DNA from: Paenibacillus sp. JQZ6Y-1
Lineage (GTDB): Bacteria > Bacillota > Bacilli > Paenibacillales > Paenibacillaceae
NCBI RefSeq assembly: GCF_040719145.1
Contig: NZ_JBFDUZ010000001.1
Location: 2,232,001 to 2,296,000, forward strand
Length of the DNA: 64,000 nt
Reading direction: 5' to 3'
Of this stretch, positions 43,942-53,412 are shown one piece after another. Numbering within the stretch: position 1 is the stretch's first letter; the number at the start of each line of letters is the position of its first letter. Under the pieces are notes generated by a model. That model did no database searches, was not told where the DNA came from, and worked only from the letters and a program-made list of their open reading frames with translations. A program made the translations under genes and the position numbers.

Positions 43942-45003
43942 ATGAAAGTATGGATATGCAGTCTGCTTGTTCTGGTATTATTGTTCAGCTCGATTCCGAC
44001 TATAGAAGGTACGTCATTGGCACGTGCTGCAACCGCTCCAACTTATGCGCCGCTCTCGACTGCTTCTACGGTAACTAGCGATGCCTATGCTACCGCTCCA
44101 CAGATAACGACTTCCGCTACAGGTAGTGGTGGAGAATGTTTTCCTCAACTGAATGCTCAATCATCCACCTCTGCGGTCACCGCATCATCGGATACTTACA
44201 TAACTACCGCTGCTTCATCTATTACGTCCTCACCGAATTTCCCCACCAATCGCACGATGGATACGGCGATTGCACTCACGCCTAATGTTCCAGTCGAAGG
44301 CTATATTCCACCTAGTGAAGAAGATTGCGTCTATTTTAAACAAGGCGTATGGTACTCGATCACGGTCGCCAAAAAGCAAAAGGTTACGGCTTTGCTGCTC
44401 GTTCCGCCGGGTCTCGATTATAGCTTGTTTATGGGAACAACCGGTTCTTTCCGCAAAGATGGTCCGTACGATCTGCTCAGCTTCGTTGCCGAGCCGGGAA
44501 CATATTACCTGCATGTAACCGAATGGAGAACAAAGGGTAGCTTGGAGCAGCCGTTCAATCTCAAAGTCATGCTCTACGACCAGTTTGACGATTATGAGCA
44601 ATATTATGATGATGGACATGCGACAGATGCAGGTGTGAATGTGTACGACCCTACTCCTTTTGTACAGACGATCGACAGCGTATTTGATGAAGATTGGAAA
44701 TCCTTTTTCCTTTGGGATAAAGGCAAGCTGACTGTCTCCTTGAAGAATCCTTCCCATAGTAAAGGAGTATATAAAGTGGAAGTATGGGATTGGGATAACC
44801 ACTTAATTACCACCATCCAGCAAAATTCCTCCAAAACCTTTGCCGTACCAGATGGACCTTATTATACACGCGTATATTCCTCTTCCTTCCGTTATGATGC
44901 AACAGTTCCGTATTCGCTATCCATAGGATTCGCTGCTGATCCTCAACCGGTGTGTCATGAAGATGAAGAACGACCGTGGGAATGGATATGCGAGTATCCT
45001 TGA
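43942..45003 (+). CDS. secreted protein with PPC-like beta domain, 353 aa
   Basis: A signal peptide (MKVWICSLLVLVLLFSSIP, cut near ARA-AT) is followed by a Thr/Ser/Ala-rich stretch to about 95. Two similar beta domains follow, of the bacterial pre-peptidase C-terminal (PPC) kind (VEGYIPPSEEDCVYFKQGVW, VPPGLDYSLFMG, EPGTYYLHVTEW; then DSVFDEDWKSFFLWDKGKL, VPDGPYYTRVYSS). PPC-like domains usually accompany secreted enzymes; no enzyme domain is present here. AAAGGAG lies 11 bases before the ATG. It probably acts at the cell surface or in the medium. Confidence 0.8.
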   Translation: MKVWICSLLVLVLLFSSIPTIEGTSLARAATAPTYAPLSTASTVTSDAYATAPQITTSATGSGGECFPQLNAQSSTSAVTASSDTYITTAASSITSSPNFPTNRTMDTAIALTPNVPVEGYIPPSEEDCVYFKQGVWYSITVAKKQKVTALLLVPPGLDYSLFMGTTGSFRKDGPYDLLSFVAEPGTYYLHVTEWRTKGSLEQPFNLKVMLYDQFDDYEQYYDDGHATDAGVNVYDPTPFVQTIDSVFDEDWKSFFLWDKGKLTVSLKNPSHSKGVYKVEVWDWDNHLITTIQQNSSKTFAVPDGPYYTRVYSSSFRYDATVPYSLSIGFAADPQPVCHEDEERPWEWICEYP

Positions 45004-45123
45004 TTGATGTCTTCATCCCCCTATATTGCAAACCAGCATGACATGCAAAGATAATTCTTTACATGGAAAATAAATACAACAAAACGCCTTTCTCCTGTGT
45101 GTACTACATAGGAGGGTGATCGT

Positions 45124-45831
45124 ATGAACGTATATCAAAAGAGTCTTAGCATGTTCCCACTCGCTGTATTATTGCTATCCGTAGGCTGTTTAGAGAACAA
45201 AGCACCATTCACCGAGGGAGATTCTTCTACACCAGTCCATGCAAAAGAGCCTGTATCTGCTACAGGCTCTCCTTTGCTACAAGAATCATTGTCACCAGCG
45301 CTGCCATTTCCAACAATAGAGGAATCTGCGCTTGCAGAGCAGCTTCCGTCGTCAGAGCAAACGAAGGAATTGGAAGTAGCGCCCACTACGCAGCCACTTG
45401 CGACTGCTCAGTCGCTCATGACTTCGCAGCAGCCTCAACCGCTTCAGCAAGATGAACTACCTTCACTCGTCGTTCAATCAGGCAAAACGGACATTCCCGT
45501 TGTCCAAAGTTCGTATTGTTGGGGGAGTCTCGGTTGCGCTGACTATGTAGCCACTCCGGCGATGCTACGTGATCATAAGCTACCCACAGTATCACCCGGA
45601 GCTACGATTGATATTATGTTCCCGTATACGCCGCTTCCTAGTGAGATTCAGCTTCATTCGCTCGGTACGACCGCTTCCGATCATGCTGTCATTTCACTGC
45701 AAAACGGGACATTCCATGCACCCACGAATCTTGGGACGTATTATTATACATTTCAGGCAGGGTGGACAAGCGAAGATGGCATGTATTCGATGGGCGATAC
45801 GTCGTTCGTATTCGGATTTCAGGTTGAATAA
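45124..45831 (+). CDS. lipoprotein of unknown function, 235 aa
   Basis: Lipobox LLLSVGC (Cys about 20) is followed by a Pro/Ser/Gln-rich unstructured stretch to about 115. A compact C-terminal domain follows with two cysteines (SSYCWGSLGCADYV) and beta strands (SPGATIDIMFPYTPLPSEIQ). The CW-G-S-x-G-C-x-D-Y motif occurs in other Firmicute lipoproteins, but I do not know a function. AGGAGGG is 9 bases before the ATG. It follows the PPC-like gene by 120 bases without a clear terminator. Confidence 0.8.
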   Translation: MNVYQKSLSMFPLAVLLLSVGCLENKAPFTEGDSSTPVHAKEPVSATGSPLLQESLSPALPFPTIEESALAEQLPSSEQTKELEVAPTTQPLATAQSLMTSQQPQPLQQDELPSLVVQSGKTDIPVVQSSYCWGSLGCADYVATPAMLRDHKLPTVSPGATIDIMFPYTPLPSEIQLHSLGTTASDHAVISLQNGTFHAPTNLGTYYYTFQAGWTSEDGMYSMGDTSFVFGFQVE

Positions 45832-45879
45832 GGTCTTCGTACTGTCATGTGTGGTGTACCTCGTATCAGATTCCACTTG

Positions 45880-46293
45880 TTAGAACGCGGAGGTCATGGC
45901 TGGTGCAGCGAAAGGAATGGTCGCTAGTTGCACTGGCACATGCTCGCGTGCTTCGATCTCTTCTTCTTTATGCTTGTACGCATAGCTGTGATGCAGATCG
46001 ATACCGTCACGCGGAGCTGCATCATATTGTGTGATCATGCCCTCATGCCGTTTGTAGTAATAACGCGCATCAGGATCGTCGGTAAAATGTACTTCCACGC
46101 CGAGCATCGGATTGATACCGAAGCTGGCTTTGACATAATCAATATCGTCGGCATTATACTGACGACTGTCCACTAAGTATGCTTCGACTTGACGTTCCAT
46201 CTGAACCTCACTTGTGTATGCTCCGATCCACACGACCGCTGCGAGCAGCAAAACGGTACTGAAAAACATATTGCGTTTGTTGAACGTATCCAT
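45880..46293 (-). CDS. DUF3139-like membrane-anchored protein
   Basis: The 137-residue protein has one N-terminal membrane helix (MFFSTVLLLAAVVWIGAY) and then a DUF3139-like region: EAYLVDSRQYNADDIDYVKA, GVEVHFTDDPDARYYYK, MITQYDAAP. The role of the domain is unknown. A Glu/Lys-rich segment and hydrophobic tail follow. AAAGGAGG lies 9 bases before the ATG at 46293; a longer reading to 46368 lacks a ribosome binding site. Confidence 0.75.
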   Translation of the reverse strand: MDTFNKRNMFFSTVLLLAAVVWIGAYTSEVQMERQVEAYLVDSRQYNADDIDYVKASFGINPMLGVEVHFTDDPDARYYYKRHEGMITQYDAAPRDGIDLHHSYAYKHKEEEIEAREHVPVQLATIPFAAPAMTSAF

Positions 46294-46749
46294 TGATGTA
46301 CCCCTCCTTTTCAGAATGAGCATCTGTATCACAGCGATGTTGAAGTGAAACCTGTGTACATGAATCATGTGATCGCTATCCTACAGATGCGGAATATATT
46401 GATGTACAGGTGGTTCCTTACTACTGCATACGGGATGATTACAGTTACGTTTCATCTTTTTGCTCAAATTTCGTTATTTTAGACGATTTTAGGCGAAATA
46501 GGTTCATTTTCGTAAAATACATATGTAATGTTGTACATGGGCAAGAGAAGATGATAAGCGACATTTCTTTGTTGGGATTTGCTTTGCAAGCAGTCTGAAA
46601 AGTCTTGAAACGTACTCTTTTAAAAGGCAAAGCCAGCAGATAACGGCTTGTCCGCTACTGCTGGCTGTTTGGAACTCGATTGTATATGAAGTTGTCTTAC
46701 TCGCGTACCATCCAATCTGTCTTTCATCCATTCCATGAGTACTGCTTGC
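46294..46749. other. intergenic region
   Basis: It holds the promoter area of the DUF3139-like gene and the terminator at 46632-46665. Short open frames lack ribosome binding sites, so I see no gene. Confidence 0.5.
46632..46665 (-). terminator. terminator of the beta-helix gene
   Basis: GCCAGCAG and CTGCTGGC pair over an 18-base loop; on the minus strand TTTGCCTTTT follows. Confidence 0.75.
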
Positions 46750-48363
46750 TTAATGATCTCGTTTAACCTCTCCATCCCAAATGACTCTACCATTGTCGAA
46801 TTTGTATGGACCAGAACCCGGATTGATGATTGTCATACGATTATATGTGATCGTACCAATGTGTCCACTTCCCCAAACGCCTACGCCAAACTTTGCCGCA
46901 TTCGTACTGGTATTATCATTGAATGTTACATTATCGATCGGCGTGCTTCCAGCATACACCAGTAGATCGGCATGCCCTCTGCTCGTATCCTGCGCTGTAC
47001 GATCTACCTTATTATTGTTAATAGTCACTGCGTTCACCGACTGTGTTTGATATGCGGATTCGGTTGCGATATAAATACCTGCCATTTGTGTCAATTGGAT
47101 CTGGTTGCCTTCAATCCGCACATCATGACCGCCCACTACAGAAATCCCACGCGCTCCCGAGTTATAACCTACATCATTACTTAGAATGCTAATATCGTGT
47201 GTAGGGTCTAGATTGCCACTTCCATCCACATCGCCGCCATAGCTGACTACAGCAATGGTATCGTCTCCTACATGCTGAACCTTATTATTCTGTACGGTAA
47301 TGTGACTGCTACCGTCTGTAAGATGGATGCCGTCAGCATTTGTATTTTGTACGACATTGTTCGTAATGGTGCCACCAGTAGAACGTTTTACCAGTATACC
47401 TGCCGTACTTGCTTGATCCACACGTATGCTATCGATTGTAAAATTTGTAGCATTTGTTACAGTGATGCTATTTTTCTCGTTTTCTCCATCTCCGCGAGGT
47501 ACCGTTGTTTGATACACATGCGACAGATTGCGAATGGCTGGGCTGCTTCCGGTCAGATCAATCGAACCGCGCTCTGGATTGGTCGAGGTCAGAATGGATT
47601 GTTCTTTATTTTCCCCCTTCAAGGTGATCCCATCTACTGTTACAATATTGCTCAATTCAAACGTCCCTGCTGGTACGTATACATCCTTGCCCTCGGTCTT
47701 CGCCTGCTTGATCGCAGCAGCAATGGCTGCGTCATCTGCCTTGTTATCCCCTGCCACAGCGCCAAAATCCAAGATCGACAAGCTGTGATCATCCGGCACA
47801 TAAGCGCCCGGTGTAAATACAATCGTTGGATTCCACAGCGTATGGTCAAAGCTAATCGAACCAACACGATTGACGACAAAATGAATCTGCGTTCCCTGCT
47901 GCACCGGAATGTTGCTGACACTGCTCGGCTGTACTTCTGAGGTGGTACGGATCGTTTGTGACCACAGGTTAGTACTGTCTTTGATAATCGATGCCGTGAT
48001 GCCATCGCCGTCGGCACTGCCTTTTTGAACAGAGCCTGTAATGGTAATCTTGCCGCTGTTTGGAGCAATCCATGTGCGTACAGAATCAGCGGTATTGCCC
48101 GGATGCTGAGCATTGGATGATACCCAAGGATAGGTTCCGTTCGCATCCCAGCGACTCGATGATGGCTGGTATGTAAGATCCGTGTAGGTCGTGCCATTCT
48201 TTTGCTGGTAATGCCAGTTGTTGCCGCCTTGTGCTGAACCAAAGCCAGTCGAGGCTGTGTAGGATATGGAATCTGCTGCCTGTGCGATGCCTACTGTACT
48301 CATGCTACCGACGGTCAATACTGCGGCAAGACTCCATGCGCTCCATCTTGTATTCTTTTTCAA
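46750..48363 (-). CDS. secreted right-handed beta-helix protein (pectate-lyase superfamily)
   Basis: The most likely start is TTG at 48363, since AGGGGGT lies 7 bases before it and the signal peptide (KKNTRWSAWSLAAVLTVG, cut after AQA) begins there; an ATG six codons earlier overlaps that site. Residues about 35-190 form an N-terminal beta-sandwich domain. From about 200 the Pectate_lyase_3-type helix starts (ILDFGAVAGDNKADDAAIAA, GKDVYVPAGTFELS). Repeats with Asn ladders follow (ITNNVVQNTNADGIHLTDGS, ITVQNNKVQHVGDDTIAVVS). It is a likely polysaccharide lyase or hydrolase; the substrate is unknown. Confidence 0.85.
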   Translation of the reverse strand: MKKNTRWSAWSLAAVLTVGSMSTVGIAQAADSISYTASTGFGSAQGGNNWHYQQKNGTTYTDLTYQPSSSRWDANGTYPWVSSNAQHPGNTADSVRTWIAPNSGKITITGSVQKGSADGDGITASIIKDSTNLWSQTIRTTSEVQPSSVSNIPVQQGTQIHFVVNRVGSISFDHTLWNPTIVFTPGAYVPDDHSLSILDFGAVAGDNKADDAAIAAAIKQAKTEGKDVYVPAGTFELSNIVTVDGITLKGENKEQSILTSTNPERGSIDLTGSSPAIRNLSHVYQTTVPRGDGENEKNSITVTNATNFTIDSIRVDQASTAGILVKRSTGGTITNNVVQNTNADGIHLTDGSSHITVQNNKVQHVGDDTIAVVSYGGDVDGSGNLDPTHDISILSNDVGYNSGARGISVVGGHDVRIEGNQIQLTQMAGIYIATESAYQTQSVNAVTINNNKVDRTAQDTSRGHADLLVYAGSTPIDNVTFNDNTSTNAAKFGVGVWGSGHIGTITYNRMTIINPGSGPYKFDNGRVIWDGEVKRDH

Positions 48364-48491
48364 CGAAATACCCCCTGTCATTTTATAGGTTTTTTGTTAA
48401 TATTAATTATTAACTTACATCATTAACCTTCTACAACCATATCAAACCTCAATAGATGATCCTGCACAAGGATTTCTTGTATGGAGATCGA

Positions 48492-49004
48492 TCATGGAGA
48501 TTGTATTGAAATACGCGGTTGATCAGGAACAATCTGCATTTGCGCTAGTTTGCCCTGCGCTGGAAAGGAGGTATCCACATTCGGCGCAAGGATGACATGA
48601 ATAGCGTCTCCGATACGAATGTCATCGGCTTGAGCTATTCCATCCGTCACAAGCCAAATCGCATGAGGGTTGGCAATATTCAAAATATCATCTACAGAAT
48701 GTCCATCAACCTGCTCCCGCTGCACATCCCATACAAACAAGATCGCCGGAATCTTGTCTTCCTTCTTATCGATCACATAGCCTGTATATTGCCAACTGCT
48801 TTTGAGGGGATCAGCCTCATACGGCGATGTAGAATCGGATGATTCCGTTTTGTTATCGCTCGCGCTTGGGGTAGTATGAGACATTGATTGGTCGTCCAAG
48901 GTAACGCTATTCACACGAGTGGTCTGGGTATCCTGAGTATAGACAGAACAACCAGCAATCATCATTATACAAACCATCCCTATAATCATTCCGATACGTC
49001 TCAT
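48492..49004 (-). CDS. DUF3221-type lipoprotein
   Basis: Lipobox MMIAGC (Cys about 16) precedes a Ser/Thr-rich linker, then a DUF3221-like domain (YTGYVIDKKEDKIPAILFVW, IWLVTDGIAQADDIRIGDAI, SFPAQGKLAQMQIVPD). The domain is widespread in Bacillus lipoproteins and its function is unknown. The start at 49004 follows AAAGGGG by 9 bases; an ATG three codons earlier is too close, and a longer reading to 49202 has no support. It lies on the outer face of the membrane. Confidence 0.8.
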   Translation of the reverse strand: MRRIGMIIGMVCIMMIAGCSVYTQDTQTTRVNSVTLDDQSMSHTTPSASDNKTESSDSTSPYEADPLKSSWQYTGYVIDKKEDKIPAILFVWDVQREQVDGHSVDDILNIANPHAIWLVTDGIAQADDIRIGDAIHVILAPNVDTSFPAQGKLAQMQIVPDQPRISIQSP

Positions 49005-49310
49005 ACTACTCATCCCCTTTGGTCTGTAATGATTGACATTCGCTATATCGAGTGTAATTTGTAAGCTTGAGCATAACGTATACAATCTCTGGTTACATGG
49101 CGGAGCAACCTTATCAACACAAGATGTATACGTATACATGTATCTGAAATGGAACAAAATGCAACTAATAAAGAATATCTTTCTTCTCACCTTTTGTACC
49201 ACTATTTTACAATGATTTTAGTTTGACGTGGAAGATTAAAGAACTTATGGTAGAAGATATACTATTCATTCTACTGCATGATCCCAATTTACATACAGGA
49301 GGTACACAAG

Positions 49311-50687
49311 ATGGCTGGAGAATCCATTCAACTGAATCAGGGGCAAAATACTAATCTGCCGCCGGGCAATACACTAGATGTTATTATTCAATGCAGCGCT
49401 GCACCGTCTACACTGGATGTGAGCTGCTTTATGGTCAATGAGGATGGCAAAGTGCCTTCGGATGACTATTTTATCTTTTACAATCAGAATGTCGATCCGC
49501 ATCAATCGGTTCAGCTTACCCAAGCCGATGCGTATAGCTCGCGTTTTACATTGGATCTGCAACGATTACAGCAAGCACCGATTAGCAAATGCGTATTTAC
49601 CGCTACGCTAGAAGGCACTGGTACCTTCGCGCAGGTGACCAACTGCCAAGCAGTATTGCAGATGGGCGGACAACAGATTACATATACACTATCCGAAGTA
49701 ACATCCGAAACGGCAATCATCCTGATCGAAGTGTACAAGTACAAAGAAGATTTCAAAGTACGCGCCATTGGACGCGGATTCTTCGGCGGATTGCAGCCGT
49801 TGGCAGAATCGTTTGGCGTGGAGATCGAAGGTGACGATTCGGCAACGGATGAACAGGCTACGTCTGGATCAACTGCCGCTGCTGCTTCGTCTTCAAGTAC
49901 GACAGGGCATTCGCCAGCTGGTGCAGACTCCTCAACACCACCTGCTCCCTCTTCTACGACGCAGCCATCTCTTACTCCACCGTCTACAGAATCGGCAGCA
50001 CCAAAATTAACGGTTCCGTTAACCAAGATTGATCTACTCAAAAACAAAGTCACTTTATCGCTGGAAAAGAAACAAATTGCGCCGATCAAAGCGCGTGTCG
50101 CTGTAGTCTTCGATGCGTCTGGATCAATGTATTCGCTGTATAGAAAAGGCATCGTGCAGGAAGCATTTGAACGTGTACTCGCGATTGCAGCGGCGTTTGA
50201 CGATGATGGTGAATTGGATGTATGGTTCTTTGCCAAGGAGTTTTTACGGGCGAAAAGTGTACGGGCGGAGCAGTATGAGGGGTATATAGAGCGTGCTTAT
50301 AAGCTGGGCAGCAAGGGTGGAACGAACAACGAGCCACCAGTGATGGAGGATGTCATCCGCAAGTATACGAAGGAAGAACCGAATGTGCATCTGCCGACGT
50401 ATATTATCTTTTTCAGTGATGGCGGGGTGAGCAGTAAGAGTAAAATCGCCAAGCTGATCATCGACAGCTCGCGTTCTAATCTATTCTGGCAGTTTGTCGG
50501 ACTGGGCAATGCCAATTATGGCGTATTGCGGGAATTGGATGAGCTGAAAGGGCGCTTTGTGGATAATGCGAATTTCTTTGAGCTGGATGACATCTCGAAG
50601 GTGAGCGATGAGGAATTATATGATCGGTTGCTGAATGAGTTTCCGAGTTGGATTGAGGAAGCGAAGCGGAAGAGTATTTTGGCTTGA
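49311..50687 (+). CDS. TerD-like domain / VWA domain fusion protein
   Basis: The 458-residue cytosolic protein begins with a TerD-like stress domain (about 1-178; MAGESIQLNQGQNTNLPPG, then IILIEVYKYKEDFKVRAIGR and GFFGGLQPLAESFGVE). A Ser/Thr/Pro-rich linker runs to about 240. A TerF/TerY-type VWA domain follows (about 262-450) with MIDAS VVFDASGSMYS, the later GGTNNEP threonine and FFSDGG. Ter proteins are linked to tellurite, phage and membrane stress. AGGAGGT lies 8 bases before the ATG at 49311. No other ter gene is near. A terminator follows. Confidence 0.88.
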   Translation: MAGESIQLNQGQNTNLPPGNTLDVIIQCSAAPSTLDVSCFMVNEDGKVPSDDYFIFYNQNVDPHQSVQLTQADAYSSRFTLDLQRLQQAPISKCVFTATLEGTGTFAQVTNCQAVLQMGGQQITYTLSEVTSETAIILIEVYKYKEDFKVRAIGRGFFGGLQPLAESFGVEIEGDDSATDEQATSGSTAAAASSSSTTGHSPAGADSSTPPAPSSTTQPSLTPPSTESAAPKLTVPLTKIDLLKNKVTLSLEKKQIAPIKARVAVVFDASGSMYSLYRKGIVQEAFERVLAIAAAFDDDGELDVWFFAKEFLRAKSVRAEQYEGYIERAYKLGSKGGTNNEPPVMEDVIRKYTKEEPNVHLPTYIIFFSDGGVSSKSKIAKLIIDSSRSNLFWQFVGLGNANYGVLRELDELKGRFVDNANFFELDDISKVSDEELYDRLLNEFPSWIEEAKRKSILA

Positions 50688-50712
50688 TCATACGTCATGG
50701 GCAGGTAGAAAT

Positions 50713-50747
50713 AAAAGGAACGTATCCATTGGAGATACGTTCCTTTT
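50713..50747. terminator. bidirectional terminator
   Basis: AAAAGGAACGTATC and GATACGTTCCTTTT form a perfect 14-bp stem with a 7-base loop between convergent genes. Confidence 0.92.
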
Positions 50748-50771
50748 TGCATTTCTATCGTGATGTACAAC

Positions 50772-51377
50772 CTACCGTTCACATGCCTGAGCAATATCTT
50801 CTTTCCGCTGCTCCTGCTCGGCTTCGTATTCCAAGCCCGTAATCTTCTCCGCTAGAATCTTGCCCGCGTTCGCCAGTGTCGCCATTTTCAGTGAAAATCC
50901 TGCCAGCATCTCTTCTTGCGAACCTTCTGCTTGATCGCGCAGTTGTCGTCCTTCCTGCTTTGCCATCTCCATTGTATAACGGGAGGCTTCCTCTTGCTCC
51001 TCGCAGAAATGATTGTAAATCTCGCCTAGCGTCCGCGTCTGCAATTGAGTTGCAATCATCGCCTGAATGGTACCAATCGGCAACACAGGCTTCAGGTTGC
51101 AGATCATGATCAGATAGGCAATATGCTCACGGGAATACCGTTTTTTTACCGTCGGCGGAATGATCTTCTGCTTGACGTAGTTGTTGATCATGGACGGCGT
51201 AATCAGCTTGCCTGCGGCTTCGCCGGGGAATTGGCGAAATTGATACTCTAGCCATTCGACCAGCTGATCCATATAAATGCCGATGACAGGGAGTTGTTCC
51301 CAACGCGGAAAGCGGTACGCTACTTTCCCTTCGCCCCATTCCTTCAATTGATCCAACAATGGATATTGCGATTTCAT
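50772..51377 (-). CDS. DUF1836 protein
   Basis: The 201-residue cytosolic protein matches DUF1836: PGEAAGKLITPSMINNYVKQ and IIPPTVKKRYSREHIAYLIM, a MerR-like helix-turn-helix arrangement, then ICNLKPVLPIGTIQAMI. DNA binding is suspected for the family but targets are unknown. The C-terminal third is helical and Glu/Gln-rich. AAAGGAGG lies 9 bases before the ATG at 51377; an upstream extension to 51500 is not supported. Confidence 0.85.
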   Translation of the reverse strand: MKSQYPLLDQLKEWGEGKVAYRFPRWEQLPVIGIYMDQLVEWLEYQFRQFPGEAAGKLITPSMINNYVKQKIIPPTVKKRYSREHIAYLIMICNLKPVLPIGTIQAMIATQLQTRTLGEIYNHFCEEQEEASRYTMEMAKQEGRQLRDQAEGSQEEMLAGFSLKMATLANAGKILAEKITGLEYEAEQEQRKEDIAQACER

Positions 51378-51747
51378 TGATCTTGCCTCCTTTGATTTAC
51401 GTATGTAGGGGTGTAGATGCTTGTATGTATGTTTATCATATTCAAAAATTTGAATATAAGCCAACCTATCTTCTTTTCCATTATACCGAATAAATCGCAA
51501 AACAAAAGTTATTTAGTATTAATAATCATATATAAAGTTTGTAATTACGTCTACATCTGGTTATAATAACTACATCTTAAAGTTATGAAGTACATATGTA
51601 CATTTTGCTATAAGACATTCTCCATTTCTTCATTCGGAGCATGCGGGCAAACTACGCATATGCTCACAATCTTTGAAACGTGCGATAGATAATAGCACGA
51701 TTTTCAAGGCATTGTTGAATCTTACTATGGAAAGTAGTGATCTGATT
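51378..51747. other. divergent intergenic region
   Basis: It carries promoters for the DUF1836 gene (leftward) and the DegV gene (rightward, 51539-51567). I see no operator or gene in it. Confidence 0.5.
51539..51567 (+). promoter_or_regulatory. sigma-A promoter of the DegV gene
   Basis: TTGTAA and TATAAT are separated by 17 bases. The leader to the ATG at 51748 would be about 175 bases. Confidence 0.6.
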
Positions 51748-52635
51748 ATGAAAACAATCGCCTGGGTTACAGATAGCACCGCTATGATTGATGCTGATTT
51801 TGCCCGTGAGCATGATGTGTATATTGTACCGCTGTGCCTGATCGCTGGAGATGAAATCTATCGCGAAAATGTCGATATTACCGCTGAGCAATTTTATGAA
51901 AAAATGCGTCAACATGAGAAAGTGAGCAGTTCCCAACCGCCGATCGGCGAATTTGTAGAGTTATATGAGAAGCTAAAGGGCAAATACGACGATATTATCG
52001 TTATCCATTGCTCATCGTCGCTTAGCGGCACATACCATTCTTCCCTACAAGCTGCCGAGATGGCAGAGGTACAAGTGATGGGTATCGACTCACAGGTCGG
52101 TGCATTCCCACTGCGGGAGATGGTATTGCAGGGTATCCAGTATTATCAGGAAGGCTTAACCGCTTCCGAAATCTGCGAAAAGATTCAAGGAATGATCTCC
52201 GATATGTCCTTTTACATGATTCCAGCTAGTCTATCGCAGCTGCACCGTAGCGGTCGCGTTTCCGGTACCCAGCTCGTAATCAGCCAATTGCTGTCGATCC
52301 ATTTGCTGCTGCGTTTTGAAGGTGGTAAGGTGATTGTCGAGGACAAGATTCGTACGATGAAAAAGGCGAAGCAAAAGCTGCTGGATATTTTGAAAAAGGA
52401 TCTGGAGCATGTCCGCGATGTCTGCATCATGCACGCGAACAATATGGAAGGCGCCTTCAAGCTCAAAGAGGAAATCGCCCATCTCGCACCTCGCTTGCAG
52501 ATCGAGATCGCTTCGTTTATCCCAGTAGCAGGTATCCATGCGGGTGAAGGTACGCTGGCACTGGCTTGGATTAAAAATAATCGCAGTTCCTTGGGACGTT
52601 TTGGAATGCCGGTATCGGTTTCGACGATGGCTTGA
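51748..52635 (+). CDS. DegV-family fatty-acid-binding protein (FakB-like)
   Basis: The 295-residue protein has the DegV fold: IAWVTDSTAMIDADFAREHD, SSSQPPIGEF, IVIHCSSSLSGTYHSS and IPVAGIHAGEGTLALAW. Proteins of this family bind a fatty acid and present it to FakA kinase for phospholipid synthesis. The ATG at 51748 gives the usual length, but its ribosome binding site is weak; two upstream in-frame starts (51673 TTG, 51727 ATG) are no better. It is monocistronic, with a promoter at 51539 and a terminator after it. Confidence 0.9.
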   Translation: MKTIAWVTDSTAMIDADFAREHDVYIVPLCLIAGDEIYRENVDITAEQFYEKMRQHEKVSSSQPPIGEFVELYEKLKGKYDDIIVIHCSSSLSGTYHSSLQAAEMAEVQVMGIDSQVGAFPLREMVLQGIQYYQEGLTASEICEKIQGMISDMSFYMIPASLSQLHRSGRVSGTQLVISQLLSIHLLLRFEGGKVIVEDKIRTMKKAKQKLLDILKKDLEHVRDVCIMHANNMEGAFKLKEEIAHLAPRLQIEIASFIPVAGIHAGEGTLALAWIKNNRSSLGRFGMPVSVSTMA

Positions 52636-52680
52636 GGATTGTAGACGTAGCATGGTGTAAGCCTATAAACGATTATTACA

Positions 52681-52716
52681 AAACAGGAGAAGGCGATGCG
52701 CCCTCTCCTGTTTTTC
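52681..52716 (+). terminator. terminator after the DegV gene
   Basis: AAAACAGGAGA and TCTCCTGTTTT close over an inner GGCG/CGCC, with a final T run. Its stem resembles the terminator at 54541. Confidence 0.85.
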
Positions 52717-52803
52717 ATATGCAATTCAAAAAACAAAGTTCCTCCCAATTGGTGATGTTGCTCGTGTATGAATGACATGACCATAAACAAATACCAATAG
52801 GAT

Positions 52804-52829
52804 AAAACGATTTCTTCGCCTACTCCGTC
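52804..52829 (+). promoter_or_regulatory. candidate ECF-sigma promoter (autoregulation)
   Basis: AAAAC (52804-52808), 17 bases, then CGTC (52826-52829) fits the AAC-N16/17-CGTC pattern of Bacillus ECF promoters and lies 35 bases before the sigma-factor start. Confidence 0.45.
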
Positions 52830-52863
52830 TATACTATATAAAGATCAAAAAGGAGGAACAGTT

Positions 52864-53412
52864 TTGAATGTATCCCGTACAGACGATACAGCATGTTCGA
52901 TACACCAAGAGTATACATGTGAAGAAGAACGCTTTTATCAGCAAATATTGAAGCATCGACAGCAATTATACAATATTGCCTACAGCTATATGCGTAATCG
53001 TGACGACGCACTGGAAGCGATTCAAGAGGCTACCTATCGCGCGTGGAAAAAGCGAAGGTCATTAAAAAATAGTCAAGCCTTTCACCCTTGGATCATCCGA
53101 ATCTTAATCTACATATGTATTGATGAACAGCGAAGACGCAAGCGACTTGTAGCCATGCCAGAGTCGTTACCGGAAAAGAGCGTATCGATGGATCATCGCA
53201 AATTCCAGATGCTGAGTCTATTGGAAAAGCTAAAGCCCAAATACCGTCATATTTTACTATTGCGCTATTACAACGATCTGACTGTACCCGAAATCGCTCG
53301 TATTCTTGGCAAACCAGAAGGCACGATCAAAACTTGGCAACATCAGGCATTGAAGCAGCTGCGGAAGCAAACCGACCGATTGGAGGACTGGTATGATGAA
53401 CACGGAGGATAA
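52864..53412 (+). CDS. ECF-family RNA polymerase sigma factor
   Basis: In 182 residues, sigma region 2 is visible at about 20-95 (LYNIAYSYMRNRDDALEAIQ, TYRAWKKRRSLKNSQAFHPW), followed by region 4 at about 115-170 (LEKLKPKYRHILLLRYYNDL, TVPEIARILGKPEGTIKTW). It starts with TTG, 7 bases after AAGGAGG; a nearby ATG is out of frame. The anti-sigma gene overlaps its end by 20 bases. The sigma factor probably answers cell-envelope stress and activates its own promoter (inference). Confidence 0.92.
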   Translation: MNVSRTDDTACSIHQEYTCEEERFYQQILKHRQQLYNIAYSYMRNRDDALEAIQEATYRAWKKRRSLKNSQAFHPWIIRILIYICIDEQRRRKRLVAMPESLPEKSVSMDHRKFQMLSLLEKLKPKYRHILLLRYYNDLTVPEIARILGKPEGTIKTWQHQALKQLRKQTDRLEDWYDEHGG

